Positions 7,907 through 13,467 of a stretch of DNA of 64,000 nucleotides are shown here, piece after piece. Under the pieces are notes generated by a model. The model saw nothing but the letters and a program-made list of their open reading frames with translations, was not told the DNA's origin and made no database searches. The DNA lies in assembly GCA_964036275.1 (NCBI GenBank), contig OZ038436.1, positions 24,526,639 through 24,590,638 of the forward strand. Direction: 5' to 3'. The number at the start of each line of letters is the position of its first letter. Position 1 is the stretch's first letter. The stretch is from Litoditis marina. Lineage: Eukaryota > Nematoda > Chromadorea > Rhabditida > Rhabditidae. The position numbers and the translations under genes were made by a program.

Positions 7907-9717
7907 TCTCTCTCTCTCTATTTCTGAACTGAACTTCTTATAAATCTTTCTATATTTTCAAAGTTTATAGATCCAAATTGTTTCAGTACATTCGATTCGA
8001 TACCTCCGGCTTTCTTCCATATTGACTCGGTTCTGCTCTCTTTGATGGTGTAACGACAGTAGTAGTTTCTTGATATTTTACAGAAAATGTATATTGTCTA
8101 AGCGCAGTAAAGTATCATGAATAGCAGTCATTCGATTATTATCTTTCACCTTTCATTTCTCTTGGCAGTTTCCTTCCTCCTGTATTCATCATTTTCACGT
8201 AGTTTGGTCATTCTTTCTTTCTCGGCTTTGCGACGCGACGATTGTGACAATAACTCGGGATTGGCAAGTCCCTGTGTTAATCCAATATTAGAGCTATCAA
8301 AACTGGGTGTTTCTGTTCGATATCGATTATATACAACAGTGACTTGAAATGGCGAATGTATTATACTCACTTAAGTTGTGTTCTTTCCCTCACTGAAGTC
8401 CATTTCTTGCAGAAACTAGCAACTTCTATATGTGTACCAGGCACGGGCGAAATGTTTTGAGCTTTATTACATTTGAGATGTTTTTGCTCTAAAGTCAGTC
8501 TTATTTGGTGCACATCATTTTGACTGAATTCGAGATATTCTGCCACATCCAACATTTTGCGAAATCGATCCCTGAGATTTTGATCCAGAACCACGAAAGT
8601 GAACTCTTCTATAACCTGAAAATGTGCTCTTCACGGATTGCTATTTGTGGGCCGTCCAATTTGAGACATAAACACGTCAAATCAAATATTACTCGATTTT
8701 TTTCTTTTCAAACGAAACCCCAAGCAAACTTCACAAAACTTGTGTGAAAAACCTGTATCTTGGTAATGAGAGGAATAATTTTGCTTCAAAACTGAATATT
8801 AGAAACTCTGATTTTGTTCTCCTGGGACGGGAGATTTTCCAAACTCATTATTAGCTTAACTCACAGAAGATGGGTTGGCTTCGAAATATACGAGAGCTGC
8901 TTGAACACCAATCATGAAACCATCGTTCTTCGGATAGTTGAAAATTCCTATTCCGAGAACGGGGCTGACCTGAATGTTTACATTAACATCTTCTAGTACC
9001 TCACTATCTCCAATTTCGATTTAGAGTAGTTATAACAGTTAAAATTACTACAAGTACATTGTTTTCCAAAAATATGTCTATATCTGGTTATTATTGTTCC
9101 TGAATAGCAACATGTGATGTTTCTAAATAGAAATATATGGTTTTATCAATAAAGACACATGAGAATCCTTCTTGTATGATGGGAAAATAACGTTGAAACC
9201 AGCAAATCTAATTTTTACTGTGCACCCACCACTTTTACGATATTATTTTCTTCCGCTTTCTTCAGGCAACTCAGATAGCAGTTTCGAAGATGAAATTCTT
9301 CGGTTCTCGTCGGAGGTCGGTTTCTTGTGAGATGTGGTGCGGCTGTGTGAAGAACGTCTGAAACACGAACTGGATCATTTTGTTCGATTATAATTTATCT
9401 TCATGCTTACGGGTCTGTGCAAACTAACTCATAATAAATAATATGAATTCTATGTTCGTTTTCAAACCTAAATTTGAGAAAAATAGTTTTCTTCACCAAC
9501 TGTTTTCAAAGAATTTGAGTACAGAATAAAATTACAAAGTAGAATTATGGTAAATCTCTCCAAAAAATTACATTTGCATGTTTGTATGTTGTATGAACCG
9601 GTCATGATACATTCTCCGTTCGATAGCTGTTTCGTGGCAATTTCTGTCTCAATGCCTCAGTTTCGACGTTGATCTGGTTACCAGCAGCTGTTCGAATGGC
9701 TCCATCAACTCCTCCTC
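1481..9717 (-). CDS. Multi-exon gene: macro domain joined to charged-helix repeats and Helitron_like_N region (gene span)
   Basis: This is the overall span of a gene read on the minus strand and rebuilt from splice sites. Exons, 5' to 3': 9717-9572, 9357-9230, 8969-8865, 8615-8371, 8293-8150, 7562-7494, 7291-7223, 7020-6952, 6810-6697, 6465-6358, 6248-6198, 6121-5978, 5511-5289, 5059-4946, 4707-3454, 3339-3232, 3107-2991, 2896-2690, 2558-2438, 2333-2202, 2086-1893, 1668-1481. They sum to about 1,350 codons. Codon phase agrees at every junction, with one doubtful point inside the first exon. The 5' part is a macro domain (ADP-ribose binding by family knowledge). The 3' part matches the N-terminal region of Helitron replicases (DUF6570 then Helitron_like_N). 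The Rep nuclease and helicase of a full Helitron are not in the window. That all exons form one transcript is inferred from phase, orientation and spacing; two adjacent genes, or a Helitron that captured a macro gene, remain possible. Confidence 0.6.
1749..1819. mobile_element. Small MITE-like palindromic element within an intron
   Basis: A 71-bp GC-rich segment has terminal inverted repeats AAACGGAAGCGCGC (1749-1762) and, at 1806-1819, the reverse complement of AAACGGAATCGCGC: 13 of 14 match. The interior contains a second hairpin, AGCGC-TTC-GCGCT. It sits in the 224-nt intron between exons 2086-1893 and 1668-1481. A near-identical copy, lacking the right terminus, lies at 11,756-11,827. Too small to encode a transposase; no clear target duplication was identified. 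Confidence 0.6.
1893..2086 (-). CDS. Exon: Helitron_like_N core segment
   Basis: The acceptor TTGCAG precedes 2086 and the donor GTCAGT follows 1893. The peptide contains DVKAFPEIFPTGKGGIDLDR and later NADRRFINDNYAIVMNNRQ. By family knowledge this is the Helitron_like_N signature: an 'LFP-G-GG' block followed by a basic 'DRRF...F...N' block. It enters in phase 1 and leaves in phase 0. Confidence 0.85.
2202..2333 (-). CDS. Exon: linker between DUF6570-like and Helitron_like_N segments
   Basis: The acceptor CACTTCAG precedes 2333 and the donor GTAAAG follows 2202. The peptide is Ser/Thr/Pro rich (starting DSSSGDHLLTLADVPLTTV) with no recognisable motif. Phase 1 at both ends keeps the frame between its neighbours. 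Confidence 0.75.
2438..2558 (-). CDS. Exon: end of DUF6570-like segment
   Basis: The acceptor TTTCTAG precedes 2558 and the donor GTAAGAA follows 2438. The peptide IIKALQWLKANNDLYEDIEI matches the 'AL-WL-NN-LY' motif that closes the DUF6570-like segment of Helitron proteins. It joins in phase 0 to the preceding exon, whose donor is GC rather than GT. Confidence 0.8.
2690..2896 (-). CDS. Exon: DUF6570-like core, with a GC-AG intron after it
   Basis: The acceptor TTCCAG precedes 2896. The 69 codons include the stretch GGHRGYKGTVLHLPVTINKT, which fits the DUF6570 pattern 'G-G-G-V-N-P-..-V'. The downstream boundary that keeps the family alignment is AAG followed by GCGAGT, a GC donor. Reading through would add two codons and then a stop, so GC-AG splicing is the better model. 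Confidence 0.8.
2991..3107 (-). CDS. Exon: DUF6570-like segment
   Basis: The acceptor ATTTCAG precedes 3107 and the donor GTAAGT follows 2991. It has 39 codons and phase 0 at both ends. The peptides NGLELDDIPSKL and EYALIRRIRPLM match the family's 'NGL-IP-L...E-LI-RI-PFM' pattern. It continues directly from the CxxC exon upstream. Confidence 0.85.
3232..3339 (-). CDS. Exon: Cys-containing segment before DUF6570 core
   Basis: The acceptor CTTATAG precedes 3339 and the donor GTAAAT follows 3232. It has 36 codons and phase 0 at both ends. The peptide ends VRICKECIGFMKK, a CxxC that in relatives forms half of a putative zinc site with the CxxC at the end of the preceding exon. Confidence 0.8.
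3454..4707 (-). CDS. Large exon: Ser/Thr/Pro-rich linker and Cys clusters
   Basis: A 418-codon exon between an ATTCTTTCAG acceptor (before 4707) and a GTGAGT donor (after 3454), phase 0 at both ends. The first third is basic and helical. The middle is a disordered-looking Ser/Thr/Pro/Glu region with runs such as DDSSSSDEAEQPSPP. The last third has two Cys groups: CESCIQGSCNAIETC, then CSVCESCNRLLKKSE at the exon end. The second fits the 'C-x-x-C...RLL' element that precedes DUF6570 in Helitron proteins. The open frame extends past both splice sites by chance. The first group and the acidic linker are not conserved features I recognise. Confidence 0.85.
4946..5059 (-). CDS. Exon: short acidic segment
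   Basis: The acceptor ATTTCAG precedes 5059 and the donor GTAAGT follows 4946. It has 38 codons in phase 0, starting LHQASTEDDCQTDIQQRSKL. There is no recognised motif. It is supported by clean splice sites and matching phase on both sides. Confidence 0.7.
5289..5511 (-). CDS. Exon: basic helical segment
   Basis: The acceptor AATTCAG precedes 5511 and the donor GTTTGT follows 5289. It enters in phase 2 and leaves in phase 0, ending the series of 2-2 exons upstream. The 74 codons are Lys/Arg rich (for example RAADRIKRKYN) and end LVKSCE. Confidence 0.7.
5512..5977. other. 466-bp intron, no further feature
   Basis: AT-rich sequence between exons 6121-5978 and 5511-5289. A stretch near 5830-5858 resembles a tRNA D-arm (TTAGTGTAATGGTTAGC), but no B box or acceptor stem follows. 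Nothing else is seen. Confidence 0.5.
5978..6121 (-). CDS. Exon: charged helical segment
   Basis: The acceptor GTGTTCCAG precedes 6121 and the donor GTAAAAC follows 5978. It is 144 nt with phase 2 at both ends. The peptide contains TMTSARKALFGSRAPRMP and then an acidic Ser/Thr/Glu stretch. The ATG at 6114-6112 could serve as an alternative start if the upstream exons belong to another transcript. Confidence 0.7.
6198..6248 (-). CDS. Micro-exon: basic segment
   Basis: A 51-nt exon with an ATTACAG acceptor and a GTGAGAA donor, phase 2 at both ends. It encodes RQNSPIRKRDLLQARI plus split Arg codons at both ends. Same style as the neighbouring charged exons. Confidence 0.6.
6358..6465 (-). CDS. 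Exon: charged helical repeat segment
   Basis: A 108-nt exon (TTTTTAG acceptor, GTGAGC donor), phase 2 at both ends. It encodes RQNLGDAEKNKDRWRKAQKR and more of the same. Arg/Lys/Gln/Glu-rich N-terminal repeats of this kind are common in Helitron proteins. Confidence 0.65.
6697..6810 (-). CDS. Exon: charged helical repeat segment
   Basis: A 114-nt exon with a TTTGCAG acceptor and a GTGCGA donor, phase 2 at both ends. It encodes TLNDAERERLNELNRMNMER followed by a run resembling the 8293-8150 exon (N-EYR-KE-A--R pattern). The resemblance suggests an old internal duplication of this exon type. Confidence 0.65.
6952..7020 (-). CDS. Tandem micro-exon, copy 1
   Basis: A 69-nt exon (TTTTTTCAG acceptor, GTATTT donor), phase 2 at both ends. 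It encodes MMDEEDRVRERELDRLRREE plus a short basic end. It is the 3'-most of three intact copies with a 271-bp period. Introns on both sides are pyrimidine-rich on the plus strand (GA-rich in the transcript). Confidence 0.7.
7223..7291 (-). CDS. Tandem micro-exon, copy 2
   Basis: A 69-nt exon nearly identical to copy 1 with the same splice sites. It ends EEHRR-like instead of EEHLR-like. Because 69 is a multiple of 3 and both ends are in phase 2, copies can be added or skipped without a frameshift. Confidence 0.7.
7494..7562 (-). CDS. Tandem micro-exon, copy 3
   Basis: A 69-nt exon, exactly 271 bp from copy 2. It encodes MTDEEDRVRERELDRLRREE (second residue T, not M). Acceptor and donor are intact. 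Confidence 0.7.
7691..7746 (-). pseudogene. Tandem micro-exon, truncated copy 4
   Basis: It matches the first 56 nt of the 69-nt exon, including the CAG acceptor. The exon end and GT donor are replaced by CT-rich sequence (GA-rich in the transcript). It cannot be spliced as its siblings are and is probably a decayed copy produced by deletion within the CT tract. Confidence 0.65.
7851..7919. repeat. (TC)n microsatellite
   Basis: A nearly pure TC dinucleotide run of about 69 bp with one CCC interruption, located in the intron upstream of truncated copy 4. Confidence 0.95.
8150..8293 (-). CDS. Exon: charged helical segment linking macro domain to Helitron-like part
   Basis: A 144-nt exon with a TTTTGATAG acceptor and a GTGAAAG donor, phase 2 at both ends. 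It encodes GLANPELLSQSSRRKAEKER and a basic run with the N-EYRRKE pattern seen again at 6810-6697. It joins in phase to the macro exon 8615-8371 upstream. This is the key junction for the one-gene model. The acceptor lacks a long pyrimidine tract, so the exact start is less sure. Confidence 0.6.
8371..8615 (-). CDS. Exon: macro domain C-terminus and following segment
   Basis: A 245-nt exon from a TTTTCAG acceptor to a GTGAGT donor, entering in phase 0 and leaving in phase 2. The start VIEEFTFVVLDQNLRDRFRK fits the last beta strand and helix of macro domains (an 'V-FV-FD...F...L' pattern). The rest, up to about VRERTQL, is not recognised. Confidence 0.75.
8865..8969 (-). CDS. Exon: macro domain, phosphate-binding loop
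   Basis: A 35-codon exon between a CATTCAG acceptor and a GTGAGT donor, phase 0 at both ends. The peptide VSPVLGIGIFNYPKNDGFMI matches the macro-domain block 'FPAISTGIYGYP', which contacts the diphosphate of ADP-ribose. Spacing from the preceding exon (IVKV joined to VSP) equals the family spacing exactly. Confidence 0.85.
9230..9357 (-). CDS. Exon: macro domain, central strands and helix
   Basis: It starts after a GTTTCAG acceptor and ends at a GTGGGT donor. The peptide begins VLHTAAPHLTRNRPP and continues with LRNCYLSCLKKAEENNIVKV. These match the macro-domain blocks 'YVIHTVGP' and 'L-CY-SL--A-E-GIKSI'. The codon split at the acceptor supplies Tyr when joined to 9572, giving the expected K-Y-V. 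Confidence 0.85.
9572..9717 (-). CDS. Exon: macro domain, ADP-ribose loop, with a frameshift or mini-intron
   Basis: After a CTTAATAG acceptor the frame reads GGVDGAIRTAAGNQINVE, the hallmark glycine-rich macro loop. It meets a stop further on. A second frame in the same exon reads NGECIMTGSYNIQTCK, matching the next macro block ('GEAVIT-GYNL') and running in phase into the donor GTAATT. The two are reconciled either by a one-base frameshift or by a 38-nt mini-intron (GTAACC...GACAG). The mini-intron would delete the end of the first helix. This is the weakest link for an intact protein. Confidence 0.7.
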
Positions 9718-9964
9718 CTATTAAGAAGATATGTAATCACGTACATGACATTAGATGTTATGGAAAGGTATTTGTGCCAGTTCTGTAAATGAGTTTTGGA
9801 AGTAATTGTGAACTTTGAACTGTCGGCATCTGTCATTCATTCAAGTTTTAAACGAGAAATCAATCAGCTACCACATAGTATTCTGAAATTAGATGGTGAA
9901 CAGTATAGAGTATACCTGCATAAAAAATATTGTATACATTAATCATTGAATATGAGACACCTAC

Positions 9965-10184
9965 CGTACCGTTTATCAACTTCCATGACTCGTGCAGTTA
10001 CAATGTTTCTCGGGATATTTAGACTCCGTTTCACCAATTGGTGTCCTTCTACAGTAATCGGTAAAATATTCAGGACGGCTTTTCTAATGGAAAATTCACT
10101 ATCTTGGTTTCAAACTTTCAGAGTTTGTAGTACAGATGCAGGAGACACTACCGAAATTTGAAGGAAAAGCAAAAGCGCTAACAT
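9965..10184 (-). pseudogene. Upstream exon-like segment with possible signal peptide and an in-frame TGA
   Basis: From an ATG at 10,184 the frame reads MLALLLFLQISVVSPAS, a plausible signal peptide. It reaches a TGA at 10,112-10,110 and then continues open to a GTAGGT donor at 9964-9959, ending ARVMEVDKRYG. Joined to 9717 in matching phase, this gives the expected Y-G-G-G-V-D macro loop. However, the 'NAAN' block that should precede the loop is absent. Splicing to an acceptor near 9918 instead would give a short protein ending soon after. It may be a decayed first exon or an unrelated secreted-protein remnant. Confidence 0.35.
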
Positions 10185-10803
10185 ATCAAACTTTGTTCTA
10201 GAACTTTGAGAATATTACTGTAGAGGGTTATAAATGGGTGGAGCAAACTAAACCTGGTTGAAGTCCTTTATTTGCAGCATTTATAATTGCCTCTGTTTGA
10301 ATGGTAATTATGTCGCCTCTGACTATTCTTATTTTCATCCTTATATTGTGTACAGTGTATAGTCTGAAAGAATAAATTCTCGAACAACAGTTTTATTGAA
10401 GAACTAACACATTCATAAAACTCGTGGTTGAGGATGAAAAGTACATACAAACTGTTGGGCAAGGTGAATGGCATAAGCTGAATGAATGGCTAGAGTCGTA
10501 TCTAATCGAAGAGGTCATGACCGTCTGGCGTGCCGTCTGCTGTTTCTTCTGTTATGGATCTCACTTAGGCTGGCCTCACATGAAATGTAGAAGATTCCGA
10601 ATGACCTCTGAAATAATATTCCGTTATGTATATAGTTGCTATAATGGAGAAGTTGTGTGGGTGATTTTGTGAAGAGTATGTTCTGTAGTTTCGAATCGTG
10701 TGATTGAAGTTTGGTACTAATTCAACATCCCTCTTTCTCAATTCAATTCATCATCACTATATCAACAATACGTTATCTGCTCATCAAAATATATCATTTC
10801 AAT
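10185..10803. other. Non-coding stretch, no supported feature
   Basis: Open frames on both strands (plus 10,424-10,672; minus 10,268-10,474) overlap each other and show no motif or convincing splice structure. One minus-strand TTATTTCAG acceptor is present just above 10,600, but the frames after it close quickly. Confidence 0.4.
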
Positions 10804-11007
10804 TTTTAACTTCGACGTCATATGGGCTTCATATTGGCAGATGACGTCATTTTTCCATGAAGTTCAATCGTTACATAAGTAATCTCTGACTTTTACTGTT
10901 GTTTGAGAAAATATTTCACATTTTTGCACTTTTCGATTATGACGTCATCCGAGCTCCAGAATCCTCGATGACGTCATCAGTAGAAGACTTACATCTAAAT
11001 CGATGTC
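10804..11007. repeat. Direct duplication, left copy
   Basis: About 200 bp repeated at 11,099-11,302 with an offset of 295 bp and only scattered mismatches. Shared landmarks include AGATGACGTCATTTTTCCAT and GACTTACATCTAAATCGATG. Confidence 0.9.
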
Positions 11008-11271
11008 TCGTGTAAGTTTTGAATTTCCTTGTTAATTGCACATTTGCTAACTGACTATAACCGTCGTTTGAAAACATATTTGACGTCAACTTTTCACTTT
11101 TTAACTATGACGTCATATAGCCTTCAGAATAGCAGATGACGTCATTTTTCCATGAAGTTCAATCGTTACATAACTGATCTCTGACTTTTACTGTCGTTTG
11201 AGAAAATATTTCACATTTTTGCACTTTTCGATTATGACGTCATCCGAGCTCCAGAATCCCCGATGACGTCA
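10842..11271. promoter_or_regulatory. Cluster of eight TGACGTCA palindromes (CRE-like)
   Basis: Perfect octamers lie at 10,842, 10,940, 10,969, 11,081, 11,108, 11,137, 11,235 and 11,264. TGACGTCA is the known binding site of CREB/ATF-type bZIP factors. Five to six of the sites come from the duplication. Regulatory function is inference; they may simply be part of a repeat family. Confidence 0.4.
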
Positions 11272-11302
11272 TCAGCAGAAGACTTACATCTAAATCGATG
11301 TC
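11099..11302. repeat. Direct duplication, right copy
   Basis: Partner of 10,804-11,007. The 91 bp between the copies include a further TGACGTCA. Confidence 0.9.
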
Positions 11303-11389
11303 AGTTCATGTCTTGGTATCATACTTCAAATTTTACTTGAATTGGCTAGGACTGAGCTGAGTTATAACGCAATTTGATTTACCCTGACA

Positions 11390-11740
11390 GAGAGGGCGAG
11401 AGAGTGCACGAAATGAAGAGACGCAGAGACATTTTCAAAGACCTATAACTTGATGAAAAATAATTTTCTTCGAAAAAAAGTTTGCGCCCCCAAGGTTTGA
11501 GTGGGATATCTATCGTGTCCCAAATTTTCAGTCAAATCGGTTCACACATAAAAATTTCCCAGGAGTGCGCACCAACACAGACAGACAGACAGATACACGG
11601 CGGAAGTTGGCGGTCTGCATGAAGCGCATAACGTCATAACTCCGCTCAACCTCAATCAATTTCGTTCAAATTGTGAATATAGCTTATAAATGTGCCATAG
11701 AAAATTAGCAAATCATAAAAAGTATCGTTTTGCACAGTTG
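11390..11740. repeat. Probable dispersed-repeat sequence with CAGA run
   Basis: Non-coding sequence containing a (CAGA)n run near 11,577-11,593, preceded by 'TCAGTCAAATCGGTTCACA'. The style is typical of transposon-derived sequence. No coding frame is seen. Assignment to a family needs a repeat database search. Confidence 0.3.
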
Positions 11741-11755
11741 GGCCTTTTTGAGACT

Positions 11756-11827
11756 GAACTAAAAAAATGAAAGCGCGCATTAGCCGGACCAAAGACAAAT
11801 CACGCACAGCGCTTCGCGCTGCGCGCG
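11756..11827. mobile_element. Second copy of the MITE-like element, abutting the satellite
   Basis: It matches 1742-1810 closely, including AAAGCGCGCATTAGCCGGAC and the GC-rich hairpin. Its right terminus (ATTCCGTTT in the other copy) is replaced directly by the satellite (ATTAGGTTT). The satellite array therefore starts inside or exactly at this element. Confidence 0.65.
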
Positions 11828-11828
11828 A

Positions 11829-13450
11829 TTAGGTTTTTGTAGCTGGGAGCAACAGACTTGATAGCCGTATAAACTTTTTTCTGTAGCTGCAAGGCAAAGA
11901 GGTAATAACCGCGTTAATTTGTCTTTTGTGTCTGTGCGCCACAGAATATACAGTCGTATTAGGTTTTTGTAGCTGGGAGCAACAGATTTGATAGCCGTAT
12001 GAAATGTTCTCTGTAACTGCAAGGCAAAGAGTCAATAACCGCGTTAATTTGTATTTTGTGGCTGTGCGCCACAGAATATAAAGTCGTAATATGTTTTTGT
12101 AGTTGGGAGCAACAGACTTGATAGCCGTATGATTTTTTTTTGTAGCTGCAAGTCAAAATGTCAATAACCGCGTTAATTCGTTTTTGTGGCTGTGCGCCAC
12201 AGAATAGATTGTCGTATTAGGTTTTTGTAGCTGGGAACAACATACTTGATAGCCGTATCAACTTTTTTCTGTAGCTGCGAAGAAAACAGTCGATAACCGC
12301 GTTAATTCGTACTTTGTGGCTGTGTGCCACAGAATAGATAGTCGTATTAGGTTTTTGTAGCTGGGAGCAACATACTTGACAGCCGTATAAACTTTTTTTC
12401 TGTAGCTGCACGGCAAAGAGTCAATAACCGCGTAAATTTGTCTTTTGTGGCTGTGCGCCACAGAATATAAAGTCGTATTAGGTTTTTGTATCTGGGAGCA
12501 ACAGACTTGATAGCCGTATAAACTTTTTTCTGTAGCTGCAAGGCAAAGAGGTAATAACCGCGTTAATTTGTCTTTTGTGTCTGTGCGCCACAGAATATAC
12601 AGTCGTATTAGGTTTTTGTAGCTGGGAGCAACAGATTTGATAGCCGTATGAAATGTTCTCTGTAACTGCAAGGCAAAGAGTCAATAACCGCGTTAATTTG
12701 TATTTTGTGGCTGTGCGCCACAGAATATAAAGTCGTAATATGTTTTTGTAGTTGGGAGCAACAGACTTGATAGCCGTATGATTTTTTTTTGTAGCTGCAA
12801 GTCAAAATGTCAATAACCGCGTTAATTCGTTTTTGTGGCTGTGCGCCACAGAATAGATTGTCGTATTAGGTTTTTGTAGCTGGGAACAACATACTTGATA
12901 GCCGTATCAACTTTTTTCTGTAGCTGCGAAGAAAACAGTCGATAACCGCGTTAATTCGTACTTTGTGGCTGTGTGCCACAGAATAGATAGTCGTATTAGG
13001 TTTTTGTAGCTGGGAGCAACATACTTGACAGCCGTATAAACTTTTTTCTGTAGCTGCACGGCAAAGAGTCAATAACCGCGTAAATTTGTCTTTTGTGGCT
13101 GTGCGCCACAGAATATAAAGTCGTATTAGGTTTTTGTAGCTGGGAACAACAGACTTGATAGCCGTATAAACTTTTTCTGTAGCTGCAAGGCAAAGAGGTA
13201 ATAACCGCGTTAATTTGTCTTTTGTGTCTGTGCGCCACAGAATATACAGTCGTATTAGGTTTTTGTAGCTGGGAGCAACAGATTTGATAGCCGTATGAAA
13301 TGTTCTCTGTAACTGCAAGGCAAAGAGTCAATAACCGCGTTAATTTGTATTTTGTGGCTGTGCGCCACAGAATATAAAGTCGTAATATGTTTTTGTAGTT
13401 GGGAGCAACAGACTTGATAGCCGTATGATTTTTTTTGTAGCTGCAAGTCA
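11829..13450. repeat. Left-edge higher-order repeat, 5-mer (about 648 bp)
   Basis: The same ordered set of monomer variants recurs at intervals of 649 and then 646-647 bp (for example the GAAATGTTCTCTGTAACTGC monomer near 12,000, 12,649 and 13,297). About two and a half copies. Confidence 0.85.
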
Positions 13451-13467
13451 AAGTGTCAATAACCGCG

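Noticed and set aside
10424..10672. Plus-strand ORF of 82 codons
   Set aside because: No recognisable domain and no supporting context; overlaps an equally unsupported minus-strand frame.
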